DNA of 64,000 nucleotides from Immundisolibacter cernigliae (GCF_001697225.1 NZ_CP014671.1:2542001-2606000), one strand, 5' to 3'; shown: positions 46,979-55,164, counted from the first letter of the stretch. Made by a program: numbers and translations. The notes: a model not told the origin generated them from the letters alone.

Positions 46979-48385
46979 ATGGCTGCAGACCTGGGTTACG
47001 GCGCCGGACTTGAGCGCTTCTCGGCGAAGATTTCCAACTTTCTGGTAGGCCAGCGCGTGCTGGTACTCAGCGTCATGCTGGCGCTGACGGCATTGCTCGG
47101 CTACGAGGCGTTGATGCAGCGCCTCGACCCCGGCTTCGACAAGTCGGTGCCGCTGTCGCACCCGTACATGAAGACCTATATCGACTACAAGCCGGAGTTC
47201 GGCGGCTCGAACACCATTACCGTGTTCGTGCAGGACCGCAGCGGCGACATGTTCAATCCGGCCTTCTTCAAGGTGCTGGAGCAGGTGACGCAGGACATCC
47301 TGGTCATGGATGGCGTCGATGCCCGTACGGTGACCTCGCTGTTCACGCCGAACGTGAACTACGTGGCGGTGACCGAGGAAGGCTTCACAGGCTCACGCAT
47401 CGTGCCGGCCGATTTCGAGGCGACCGAGGAGGGCCTCGAGCGGGTAAGGCAAAACCTGTACCGGTCCGACGAGATCGGCCGCACCGTGGCCAAGGATTTT
47501 TCCGGTGCGCTGGTGATCGCCGAGCTGGTCGAGCGCGATCCGGCCACCGGCGTCAAGCTCGACTACCAGCAGGTCGCCGAACGCCTGGAGCAGCTGCGCG
47601 ACAAGTACGAGTCGCAGGCTGTCGACATCGGCATCATCGGTTTTGCCACCTTCATTGGTGACATCATCGACGGCGCGCGGGGCGTCATTGTGTTCTTCGC
47701 CATCACGCTGGCGGTCACCTTCGTGCTGCTGGTGTTCTTCGCCGGCTCCTGGAAGCTGGCCGTGGCGGCAATCGCGGTTTCGCTGACGGCCGTGGCCTGG
47801 CAGCTGGGGCTGGTCAAGCTGCTCGGGTACGGCGTGGACCCGCTGTCCATCCTGGTGCCGTTCCTGGTGCTCGCCATCGGCGTCAGTCATGCGGTGCAGA
47901 TGACCAATGCCTGGCGCCTGGGCATTCTGTCGGGGATGGACAGCCCGGCGGCGGCGAAGGATGCGTTCAACAAGCTGTTCATTCCGGGCGCCACGGCCCT
48001 GGTGTCGGATGCGGTCGGCTTCGCCGTGATCATGATCATCGACATCGACATCATCCGCGAGCTGGGCATCACGGCCAGCATCGGTGTCGGCGTGATGCTG
48101 CTGACCAACAAGTTCATGCTGCCGGCGATCCTGTCGTACCTGAGTTTGAACGAGCGTGAGCTGGCCCGCGCCCGTCGCGGTTCGGAGGGGGCGGACCATC
48201 CGTTCTGGAATCTGCTGGCCCGCTCCAGCCGGCCGCTGCCGGCGGCCGTCATCGTTGTGCTGAGCCTGGGGCTGGTGGCGTACGGGGCATCGAAGTCGAA
48301 CGACCTGGTCATTGGCGACTCCGAGGCTGGTGCCCCGAGTTCTGGCCCGATGCGCGCTACAACCGCGACATCGACAAGATCGTGA
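46979..48385 (+). CDS. MMPL/HAE3-type RND protein, N-terminal part (module C, frameshifted)
   Basis: A 468-codon frame holding TM1, the first periplasmic loop and TM2-7 of an RND protein paralogous to 40139-42514. Homology runs to DSEAGAP (about 48336) and then ends in an unrelated 16-residue tail. The paralogue continues EFWPEARYNQD; here the same sense appears in the next frame. One base is missing around 48335-48337 (CCCCGAG where CCGGAG is expected). Adding one base gives a 789-residue protein, against 791 for the paralogue. It has the SH pair (GVSHAVQM) but not the DY pair. Confidence 0.85.
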   Translation: MAADLGYGAGLERFSAKISNFLVGQRVLVLSVMLALTALLGYEALMQRLDPGFDKSVPLSHPYMKTYIDYKPEFGGSNTITVFVQDRSGDMFNPAFFKVLEQVTQDILVMDGVDARTVTSLFTPNVNYVAVTEEGFTGSRIVPADFEATEEGLERVRQNLYRSDEIGRTVAKDFSGALVIAELVERDPATGVKLDYQQVAERLEQLRDKYESQAVDIGIIGFATFIGDIIDGARGVIVFFAITLAVTFVLLVFFAGSWKLAVAAIAVSLTAVAWQLGLVKLLGYGVDPLSILVPFLVLAIGVSHAVQMTNAWRLGILSGMDSPAAAKDAFNKLFIPGATALVSDAVGFAVIMIIDIDIIRELGITASIGVGVMLLTNKFMLPAILSYLSLNERELARARRGSEGADHPFWNLLARSSRPLPAAVIVVLSLGLVAYGASKSNDLVIGDSEAGAPSSGPMRATTATSTRS

Positions 48386-49347
48386 GCAATTTCACGGTGG
48401 GTCTGGATGAGTTCGTGGTCATCGCCGAGTCGAGCAAGGACAGCGCCTGTGTCAACTACGGCGTGATGGAGACCATCGACGATTTCGTCTGGCACATGCG
48501 CAACGTGCCGGGCGTGCGGTCGGTGAAGTCGCTGTCGCAGGTGGTGCGCGAACGCAACGTCGGCAACTACGAGGCGAATCCGAAGTTCCTCGGCCTGCCG
48601 CGCAACGAGCAGATGATCGCCGCCAACATCTATCGGGTGGAGATGTCGCAGCGGCTGTTCAACAACAATTGCAGCGTGATGCCGGTGACCATCTACCCGG
48701 TGGATCACCAGGCCGGCACGCTGCAGCGCATCGTCGAGGCCATCAAGGCGTACCAGAAGGCCAATGCCAACCCGGACGTCACCTTCCGCATGGCGATGGG
48801 CAATGCCGGCATCTGGGCGGCGACCAACGAGGCGGTGAAGGGGTCGGTTAGGACCATGGACGTGATCCTGTTCCTGGCCATCGTGGTGTGCGTGTTCCTG
48901 ACCTTTTTCTCCTGGCGTGCCGCACTGTGCGTGATGCTGCCGCTGCTGGCGGTATCGATCTTTGCCAACGCGGTCATGGTGTTCCTGAACATCGGCCTGA
49001 AGGTGTCCACGCTGCCGGTGCTGGCGCTGGGCGTCGGTGTCGGGGTCGACTACGGCATCTACCTGTTCGCGCGTGCTTTCGTCCACATGCGAAACGGTGC
49101 TGACGTGGAGACGGCTTTCCGCAATTCCTACCGCGAGGTCGGAACGGCGGTAGTGTTCACGGCGGTGACCATGAGCCTTGGCGTGGCGCTGTGGTATTTC
49201 TCGGACCTGAAATTCCAGTCCGACATGGGCGTGTTGCTGGCCTACATGTTCTTCGTCAACATGCTGGGCGCGGTGTTGCTGATGCCGGCCATCACCCGCT
49301 TCCTGATGGGGCGGCAGATGACCCAAGGATCGACACCGGCGGCCTGA
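48382..49347 (+). CDS. MMPL/HAE3-type RND protein, C-terminal part (module C, frameshifted)
   Basis: The second half of the broken RND gene, 321 codons from a GTG at 48382. It contains the second periplasmic loop, TM8-12 and the motif VDYGIYLFARAF. Its first GTG overlaps the stop of the first half (GTGA), so translation by coupling could in principle give two separate half-proteins. The simplest reading is a single-base deletion making a pseudogene, or a sequencing error in the CCCC run. The C-terminus ends MGRQMTQGSTPAA. Confidence 0.82.
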   Translation: MSNFTVGLDEFVVIAESSKDSACVNYGVMETIDDFVWHMRNVPGVRSVKSLSQVVRERNVGNYEANPKFLGLPRNEQMIAANIYRVEMSQRLFNNNCSVMPVTIYPVDHQAGTLQRIVEAIKAYQKANANPDVTFRMAMGNAGIWAATNEAVKGSVRTMDVILFLAIVVCVFLTFFSWRAALCVMLPLLAVSIFANAVMVFLNIGLKVSTLPVLALGVGVGVDYGIYLFARAFVHMRNGADVETAFRNSYREVGTAVVFTAVTMSLGVALWYFSDLKFQSDMGVLLAYMFFVNMLGAVLLMPAITRFLMGRQMTQGSTPAA

Positions 49348-49392
49348 GCGGTCGCCGGCTCGGATTCCAGACAAACGGAAGGAGGGGGAGTC

Positions 49393-50826
49393 ATGCGAAA
49401 CAAGGCACGCATCCTGGGTGTCGCCGGGGGGCTGATGTTGACCGTCAGTGCCGCTGCCTGGGCCAGGATCACACCCGAAGAAGCGGCCCAGCTGGGCCTG
49501 ACCGGCACGCCGCTGACTCCCGTCGGCGCCGAGCGCGCCGGCAACGCCGACGGCAGCATTCCCGAGTGGACCGGCGGCATCCAGCAGCCGCCGGCCAACT
49601 TCACGCCCGGCGGACCGTGGGTCGATCCGTTTCCGGACGACAAGCCGCTGTTCACCATCACGGCCCAGAACTACGCCCAGTACCAGGACAAACTGACGCC
49701 CGGTCAGGTGGCCATGTTCAAACAGTATCCGGACAGTTTCCGGATGCACGTGTACCCGACCCGGCGCAGTGCGTCGTTCCCGGACTGGGTATACGAGGCG
49801 ACACGAAAGCAGGCATTGAACGCCGAGCTGTGCCCGGGCTGGGAAAACGGTGCCGTGTGTCTGCAGAACCATGTCGACGGCGGCGGTTATCCGTTCCCGA
49901 TTCCCAAAAATGCCTTCGAGGTGGGCTGGAACCACTATCTCGCCTACCAGGGCCAGGCCATCGAGGGCATGATGAACGCGCCGTTGATCGATTCGCTGGG
50001 CAACCGGGTCGATGTGATCATGGAGCAGTGGCAGTCGTGGATGTGGTGGGTGCCCAAGGCCGAGCGCCCGGCCAGCGACTGGTTCCACCGCAGCGGCGGA
50101 CCGCTGCTGTGCGACGCCTTCCAGGTCAAGCAGCCGCCGCGCCAGTCGGGGCTGATCGGTGGCGGTTGCAATTTCGCGCAGGAATTCGACTTCCAGTCCT
50201 ATCTGTATGTGCCCGGCCAGCGGCGGGTGCGCAAGGCGCCGGAAATCGGCTTTCAGGACAGCCCCTCGTTCGGCTCCGACGGGCAGCGCACGGTGTCCTC
50301 GCGCTGGCAGTGGTGGTTCGCCGGCAAGGAATCGCGCCACGACCTGAAGCTCAACGGCAAGAAAGAGCTGTTCGTGCCCTACAACGCCTACGCGCTGGCC
50401 GATCCTGGCAAGCGGCCGGCTGATCTGTTTGGCAAGAAGCACGTCAACCAGGACCTGATCCGCTACGAGCTGCACCGGGTGTGGGAGGTCGAGGCGACGC
50501 TGAAATCCGGCCAGCGGCATCTGTACAAGCGCATCGTGGCGCACATCGACGAGGACACCTGGCATGGCATGGGCCACGAGGCCTACGATGCGCGCGACCG
50601 ACTGTGGCGCATGGGAGAGGGTTACGTACTGAACCTGTACGACAGCCGTTCGCACCTGATCTGGGGTGATCAGCTGGTTGACCTGGTAAACGGCCGCTAC
50701 ACCACCTTCTTTGGCTGGTATGGCAATCTGGGAATGGGCCAGCCGAAGGTCGGACTGCTCAAGGACTCGAACATCGATGCGGAAATCTTCACCCCGCAGG
50801 GCATGCGCAAATTCGGCACGCGTTGA
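49393..50826 (+). CDS. DUF1329 periplasmic protein (module C, second copy)
   Basis: A 477-residue DUF1329 protein. The signal peptide MRNKARILGVAGGLMLTVSA is cleaved near AWA-RITPEE. Blocks shared with 44243 are TGTPLTPVGAERAGNADGSIP, YPTRRSASFPDW, IDSLGNRVDVIM, SFGSDGQRTVSSRWQWWF and C-terminal PQGMRKFGTR. A very strong ribosome site (GGAGGGGG) precedes the ATG. It lies after the RND gene, so module C brackets its propeller and RND genes with two DUF1329 genes. In module B both DUF1329 genes are together upstream. Confidence 0.87.
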   Translation: MRNKARILGVAGGLMLTVSAAAWARITPEEAAQLGLTGTPLTPVGAERAGNADGSIPEWTGGIQQPPANFTPGGPWVDPFPDDKPLFTITAQNYAQYQDKLTPGQVAMFKQYPDSFRMHVYPTRRSASFPDWVYEATRKQALNAELCPGWENGAVCLQNHVDGGGYPFPIPKNAFEVGWNHYLAYQGQAIEGMMNAPLIDSLGNRVDVIMEQWQSWMWWVPKAERPASDWFHRSGGPLLCDAFQVKQPPRQSGLIGGGCNFAQEFDFQSYLYVPGQRRVRKAPEIGFQDSPSFGSDGQRTVSSRWQWWFAGKESRHDLKLNGKKELFVPYNAYALADPGKRPADLFGKKHVNQDLIRYELHRVWEVEATLKSGQRHLYKRIVAHIDEDTWHGMGHEAYDARDRLWRMGEGYVLNLYDSRSHLIWGDQLVDLVNGRYTTFFGWYGNLGMGQPKVGLLKDSNIDAEIFTPQGMRKFGTR

Positions 50827-50841
50827 GCGCGAGGGGGCGGC

Positions 50842-51369
50842 ATGAGTGAGGGCGCCGCCCGCCCGTTCGTGCCGGTGGGCATCGCGGTACTGACGGTCAG
50901 TGATAGCCGCGGCCTGGAGCTGGACGGCTCTGGCCGCGTACTGATCGAACGGCTTTCGGCGGCCGGCCATCGCCTGGCTGGCCGCGCCATCCTGCCGGAC
51001 GATGTGTACCGGATTCGCGCGCAGGTGTCGGCCTGGATTGCCGATCCGGCGGTGCACGTGGTGCTGAGCACCGGCGGCACCGGACTTACCGGCCGGGATG
51101 GCACGCCGGAGGCGGTGGCGCCGCTGCTGGACAAGACCATCGACGGCTTCGGCGAAGTATTTCGGGCTCTTTCGTTCGAGGAGATTGGGGCGTCGACGAT
51201 TCAGTCGCGGGCGGTCGCGGGGGTGGCCAACGGCACCTACATTTTTTGTTTGCCCGGATCATCCGGCGCCTGCCGCACGGCGTGGGATAAGCTGATCGCC
51301 CCGCAGCTCGATTACCGCACCCGGCCCTGCAACCTGGTGGAATTGATGCCGCGGCTGCTCGAGCGCTGA
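50842..51369 (+). CDS. moaB: Molybdenum cofactor biosynthesis protein MoaB
   Basis: A 175-residue MogA/MoaB-fold protein. VAVLTVSDSR-like IAVLTVSDSRGLELDGSG and the molybdopterin-binding loop LSTGGTGLTGRDGTPEAV are intact, with a C-terminal LPGSSGACRTAWDKLI. It binds or adenylylates molybdopterin during cofactor synthesis. It starts 15 bp after the last DUF1329 gene, perhaps by read-through, but its role relates more to molybdoenzymes such as MsrP at 24540. Confidence 0.9.
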   Translation: MSEGAARPFVPVGIAVLTVSDSRGLELDGSGRVLIERLSAAGHRLAGRAILPDDVYRIRAQVSAWIADPAVHVVLSTGGTGLTGRDGTPEAVAPLLDKTIDGFGEVFRALSFEEIGASTIQSRAVAGVANGTYIFCLPGSSGACRTAWDKLIAPQLDYRTRPCNLVELMPRLLER

Positions 51370-51405
51370 GCCGCTCGCCCGAATGCCCGCCAAGGAACTC
51401 ACGTC

Positions 51406-51795
51406 ATGATGAACGGTTTGTCTGCCAAGGAAGTCGAACACCTGCGCCAGCGCCTGCGCGACGAACACGCCCAGCTGCGCGGCGAAGTGGCGGGCGAGCT
51501 GGCTCGCACCGAGCAGGGCCGTTATCTGGACCTGGCCGGCCAGGTCCATGACCGCGGCGACGAGGCGGTGGCCGATCTGCTCGAGGATCTTGAAATCGTC
51601 GCCCTCGACCGGCATGTGCATCGTGTACGCTTGATCGAGACCGCCCTGGCGGCGATCGACCAGGGACGTTATGGCCTGTGCCGCGTGTGCGGCGAGCAGA
51701 TCGGCAGCGCCCGCCTGGAAGCCGAGCCGGCCGCGGAGCGCTGCATCGGCTGCCAGACAACGCTTGAAAGCGGACAACACGCGCCAACCCTCTGA
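51406..51795 (+). CDS. DksA/TraR-family C4 zinc-finger protein
   Basis: A 129-residue protein with an N-terminal helical region (about 5-85, coiled-coil-like) and a C4 zinc finger: Cys92, Cys95, Cys113, Cys116 (LCRVCG and RCIGCQ). This is the TraR/DksA layout that acts in the RNA polymerase secondary channel with ppGpp. The acidic tip resembles DxxDxA only loosely (DEAVADLLEDLE), so it may be a DksA-like paralogue rather than DksA itself. It is followed by a NUDIX gene within 11 bp. Confidence 0.87.
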   Translation: MMNGLSAKEVEHLRQRLRDEHAQLRGEVAGELARTEQGRYLDLAGQVHDRGDEAVADLLEDLEIVALDRHVHRVRLIETALAAIDQGRYGLCRVCGEQIGSARLEAEPAAERCIGCQTTLESGQHAPTL

Positions 51796-51805
51796 GGCGC
51801 CGCCC

Positions 51806-52210
51806 GTGCGACCGCAACTGGCGGTCGGCGTGTTCGTGTTCGACGCCGCCGGGCGGGTGCTGCTGATCCAGCGCGGTCGCCCGCCGGCAAAGGGACTGTG
51901 GTCCGTGCCGGGGGGCAAGGTGGAGTGGGGCGAGGCGGTGGCCGATGCCTGCCGGCGCGAGGTGCGCGAGGAAACGGGCATCGACGTGTCGATCGGGCCG
52001 CTGGTGACCTGGATCGAGCGCATGGACCCGTCCCACCATTACGTGATCCTGGACTTTGTCGGCGCGCCGCTGCGGGACGATGTTCCGCTGCAGGCCGGCG
52101 ACGATGCCGCGGCTGCGCGCTGGCTGACCGACGATGAATTGCTGGACCTGCCCCTGACCGCCGGCCTGCTGCCGGTGCTGGCGCAGGCGCGCAGCCTGAT
52201 CAGGCGATGA
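51806..52210 (+). CDS. NUDIX hydrolase
   Basis: A 134-residue NUDIX hydrolase. The GTG at 51806 starts just before the conserved first strand (PQLAVGVFVFDAAGRVLLIQ). The NUDIX box has GKVEWGEAV and REVREETGI in the right spacing for metal-pyrophosphate hydrolysis. The substrate is unknown; this size fits nucleotide-sugar or ADP-ribose pyrophosphatases or 8-oxo-dGTP cleaners. Its end overlaps the convergent epmB gene by 11 bp. Confidence 0.87.
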   Translation: MRPQLAVGVFVFDAAGRVLLIQRGRPPAKGLWSVPGGKVEWGEAVADACRREVREETGIDVSIGPLVTWIERMDPSHHYVILDFVGAPLRDDVPLQAGDDAAAARWLTDDELLDLPLTAGLLPVLAQARSLIRR

Positions 52211-53207
52211 CGGACTTGCCGGGTTCGCCGGGAATTTCCCGCACCAGGCGCGGCACCAGATAGCCCGGCAGCCGCGCGCGCAGGGCGTCGATCAGCGCTT
52301 CTGCGGTGGTCTGTGACACTTCGAAATGCGCGGCGCCCTGCACGCGGTCCAGCAGGTGCAGGTAGTACGGCAGCACGTTCGCACGGTGCAGACGCTCGCT
52401 GAGCGTCGCCAGCGTGTCGGCGTCGTCGTTCACGCCGCGCAGCAGGACGGCCTGATTCAGCAGCGTGACGCCGGCGTCCGCGAGTGCCGCCAGGGCGGCG
52501 TCGACCTCGGCGTCCAGCTCGGCCGGGTGGTTGCTGTGCAGGACCAGTACCTTGCGCAGCGGCAGCCGGCGCAGCCACGCCATCAGGTCGCCGTTCACCC
52601 GCTGCGGCAGCACCACCGGCAGGCGGCTGTGGATGCGCAGCGTGTGGATATGCGGGATGGCTGCGAGGCGCTGGGCCAGTTCAGCCAGCCGTGGGTCGCT
52701 GAGCGTGAGCGGATCACCGCCGCTCAGGATCACCTCGCCAATGTTCGGATCGGCGGCGATGGCGGCCAGCGCCGGTTCCAGTCGTGAGCCGCCGGCGTGC
52801 GCGTCGGCGTAGGGGAAATGGCGGCGAAAACAGTACCGGCAGTGCACGGCGCAGGCGCCGGTGGCGATCAACAGCGCCCGGCCGTGGTATTTTTTGAGCA
52901 GTCCCGGCACCGGCTGGGCGGCCGACTCGGCGAGCGGGTCGGCGCTGAAGCCGGGCCGGGTTTCGCATTCAAGGTCCAGCGGCAGCACCTGGCGCAGCAG
53001 CGGATCGGCGGCGTCGCCCGGCCGGATCCGCTGCAGATAGGGCGCCGGCACGCGCAGCGGAAACAGCGCCGCGCCGCGCCGCGCGGCCGGCAGCAGGCTG
53101 TCCGGCAAGCCCAGGACGTGCAGCAGCTCGGCCGGGTCGACGATGGCCTCGGCCAGCAGTCGCTGCCACGGCGCGGTCACGCGGGTCACCGCGGCAGGAT
53201 AAGGCAT
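52200..53207 (-). CDS. epmB: EF-P beta-lysylation enzyme, lysine 2,3-aminomutase EpmB
   Basis: A 335-residue radical-SAM aminomutase. The 4Fe-4S cysteines are Cys119, Cys123 and Cys126 in CAVHCRYCFRRHF, with SGGDPLTLSD and HSNHPAELD downstream. It converts alpha-lysine to beta-lysine for attachment to elongation factor P by EpmA. It is divergent from efp with only 38 bp between start codons, so their promoters must overlap. Its stop overlaps the NUDIX gene. Confidence 0.94.
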   Translation of the reverse strand: MPYPAAVTRVTAPWQRLLAEAIVDPAELLHVLGLPDSLLPAARRGAALFPLRVPAPYLQRIRPGDAADPLLRQVLPLDLECETRPGFSADPLAESAAQPVPGLLKKYHGRALLIATGACAVHCRYCFRRHFPYADAHAGGSRLEPALAAIAADPNIGEVILSGGDPLTLSDPRLAELAQRLAAIPHIHTLRIHSRLPVVLPQRVNGDLMAWLRRLPLRKVLVLHSNHPAELDAEVDAALAALADAGVTLLNQAVLLRGVNDDADTLATLSERLHRANVLPYYLHLLDRVQGAAHFEVSQTTAEALIDALRARLPGYLVPRLVREIPGEPGKSVIA

Positions 53208-53245
53208 GTACTCACTCTCGATGACGTTCCGATAAAGAGGAAATT

Positions 53246-53815
53246 ATGGCGTCTTACAGCACCAACGAATTTCGCGCCGGGCTCAAGGTGATGCTCGACG
53301 GGGACCCCTGCGACATCATCGAAAACGAGTTCGTGAAGCCCGGCAAGGGCCAGGCCTTCAACCGCGTGCGCCTGCGCAACCTGCGCACCAGCCGGGTCTG
53401 GGAGCGCACCTTCAAGTCCGGCGAAACCATCGAAGCGGCCGACGTGGTCGATACGGAAATGCAGTATCTGTATAACGACGGCGAGTCCTGGTGCTTCATG
53501 AATCCGAGCACTTTCGAGCAGGTCCATGCCGGCGCCGCCGCCATCGGCGACAAGGCGCAGTGGCTCAAGGAGCAGGACAGCTGCACGGTCACCTTGTGGA
53601 ACGGCGAGCCGCTGCTGGTGGCGCCGCCCAACCAGGTCGTGATGAAGGTTACCTACACGGAGCCTGCCGTGCGCGGGGACACCAGCAGCGGCGCCACCAA
53701 ACTGGCCACGCTGGAAACCGGCGCCACGGTGAAGGTGCCGCTGTTCGTGGAAATCGACGACCTGCTGCGGGTAGACACGCGTACCCGCGAATACATATCC
53801 CGCGTCAAGGAATAA
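53246..53815 (+). CDS. efp: Translation elongation factor P
   Basis: A 189-residue EF-P, which relieves ribosome stalling at polyproline stretches. The modified residue is Lys34 in [10 protein letters not shown], the EpmA-type lysine form rather than the arginine form used with EarP. The three-domain sequence is complete and ends EYISRVKE. The ATG follows AGAGGAAA. epmA starts immediately after its stop. Confidence 0.96.
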   Translation: MASYSTNEFRAGLKVMLDGDPCDIIENEFVKPGKGQAFNRVRLRNLRTSRVWERTFKSGETIEAADVVDTEMQYLYNDGESWCFMNPSTFEQVHAGAAAIGDKAQWLKEQDSCTVTLWNGEPLLVAPPNQVVMKVTYTEPAVRGDTSSGATKLATLETGATVKVPLFVEIDDLLRVDTRTREYISRVKE

Positions 53816-54808
53816 GTGACGGACGCTCGCCCCGCGGCGCCGGACTGGCGCCCCGGCGCCAGCCTCGAAACGCTGCGCCTGCGCGCGCGGCTGCTGGAAC
53901 AGATACGCGCCTTCTTTGCGGCGCGTGGCGTGATGGAAGTCGATACGCCGTTGCTCGGCCCGGCGCCCAGCAGCGACCCGCAGCAGCACTGCCTGGATGT
54001 CGAGCTGCCCGGCGTGGGCCGGCGCTACCTGCAGCCGTCGCCGGAATTCGCCATGAAGCGCCTGCTGGCGGCCGGCAGCGGCAGCATCTACCAGGTCTGC
54101 AAGGCGTTTCGGGCCGGCGAGCACGGTCCGCGGCACCGGGTCGAGTTCACCCTGCTGGAGTGGTACCGGGCCGGTTTCGACTACCGCGCGCTGATGGACG
54201 AAGTGCAGGCGCTGGTCTGTGGCCTGCTCGGCCGGCCGGCGGCGCAGGCTTTCAGTTATGGCGCGCTGTTCGAGCGCCACGCCGGGGTCGATGCGTTCAC
54301 GACCGATGAGGCGGCGCTGTGGCGGCGCGTGGTGGCGGCCGGCATCGAGCCGTCAGCGGCGCTGCGGGCCGCCGGGCGCGATGCAGCGCTCGACATTTTG
54401 CTCACGCGCCTGATCGAGCCGGCCATCGCGCCGCTGGGCGTGGTTTTCATCCACGACTACCCGGCCAGCCAGGCGGCGCTGGCCCGCCTGCGACCGGGCC
54501 GGCCGCCCATCGCCGAGCGCTTCGAGCTGTACGTGGACGGCATCGAGTTGGCCAACGGCTGGTCCGAGCTGACCAATGCGGCCGAGCAGCGTCGTCGATT
54601 CGAACAGGACAACCGCATCCGGCAGGCGGCCGGCCTGCCGCAGGTGCCGCTCGACGAGCAGCTGCTGGCAGCGCTGGCGCACGGCCTGCCGGACTGCGCC
54701 GGGGTCGCGCTGGGCTTCGACCGCCTGCTGATGCTGGCCGCGGGCATGGCCGATATCGGGGCGGTACAGGCGTTTTGCGAGCAAGGAAGCGCCGGGAAAA
54801 CCGGGTAG
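53816..54808 (+). CDS. epmA: EF-P lysine ligase EpmA (LysRS-like)
   Basis: A 330-residue paralogue of the lysyl-tRNA synthetase catalytic core, starting with a GTG directly after the efp stop. Class II motif 2 lies in VCKAFRAGEHGPRHRVEFT and motif 3 in GVALGFDRLLML. There is no anticodon-binding domain, as expected for EpmA. It attaches beta-lysine (from EpmB) to Lys34 of EF-P. The arrangement epmB, efp, epmA makes the full pathway local. Confidence 0.94.
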   Translation: MTDARPAAPDWRPGASLETLRLRARLLEQIRAFFAARGVMEVDTPLLGPAPSSDPQQHCLDVELPGVGRRYLQPSPEFAMKRLLAAGSGSIYQVCKAFRAGEHGPRHRVEFTLLEWYRAGFDYRALMDEVQALVCGLLGRPAAQAFSYGALFERHAGVDAFTTDEAALWRRVVAAGIEPSAALRAAGRDAALDILLTRLIEPAIAPLGVVFIHDYPASQAALARLRPGRPPIAERFELYVDGIELANGWSELTNAAEQRRRFEQDNRIRQAAGLPQVPLDEQLLAALAHGLPDCAGVALGFDRLLMLAAGMADIGAVQAFCEQGSAGKTG

Positions 54809-54829
54809 GCGCAGCTTTGCTGCGCGATG
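54809..54829. repeat. REP-like palindrome GCGCAGC-TTT-GCTGCGC
   Basis: A perfect 7-bp stem with a 3-nt loop followed by GATG, directly after the epmA stop and before the convergent Dabb gene. It matches the unit at 31439-31459 apart from the loop and may act as a weak terminator. Confidence 0.4.
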
Positions 54830-54855
54830 ATCGCCCGCCGCAGCCGGGCTCTTGC

Positions 54856-55164
54856 TCAGCACACGTAGTCGAAGGCCACCACGCAGTCGTCGAAGCTGCC
54901 GTCGAGCAGCGGACCGATGTCCTGGGCGATCGCCACGTGCTCCGGCGACGGCAGGTAGCGGTCACGGGCGGCAGCGTCGCGAAAATCCATCGAGAAGCCA
55001 TAGTTGAAGCCGCGGTTGATGCCTTCCGGGCTCGAATAGGCGCCGCCGCTGAAGCCGAGCAAACCGTCGAAGCTGCCGACCATGGCGCCGAAGCGGTCGA
55101 ACAGGGACTGCGCCTCCTTGCTCGTGCCAGGCTTGAGCTTGACCATCACCATGTGCCGAATCAT
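54856..55164 (-). CDS. Dabb (stress-responsive A/B barrel) domain protein
   Basis: A 102-residue dimeric alpha/beta-barrel protein starting MIRHMVMVKLKPGTSKEAQS, with HMVMVKLK as the first Dabb strand and the typical FDYVC-like end. The family includes small enzymes and stress proteins of mostly unknown function. It is a single gene converging with epmA and divergent from pntAA. Confidence 0.85.
   Translation of the reverse strand: MIRHMVMVKLKPGTSKEAQSLFDRFGAMVGSFDGLLGFSGGAYSSPEGINRGFNYGFSMDFRDAAARDRYLPSPEHVAIAQDIGPLLDGSFDDCVVAFDYVC

Noticed and set aside
47887-51057. A 1056-codon minus-strand open frame
   Set aside because: It runs across several plus-strand genes (RND, DUF1329, moaB) with real family motifs and ribosome sites. 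The antisense translation shows no recognisable protein.
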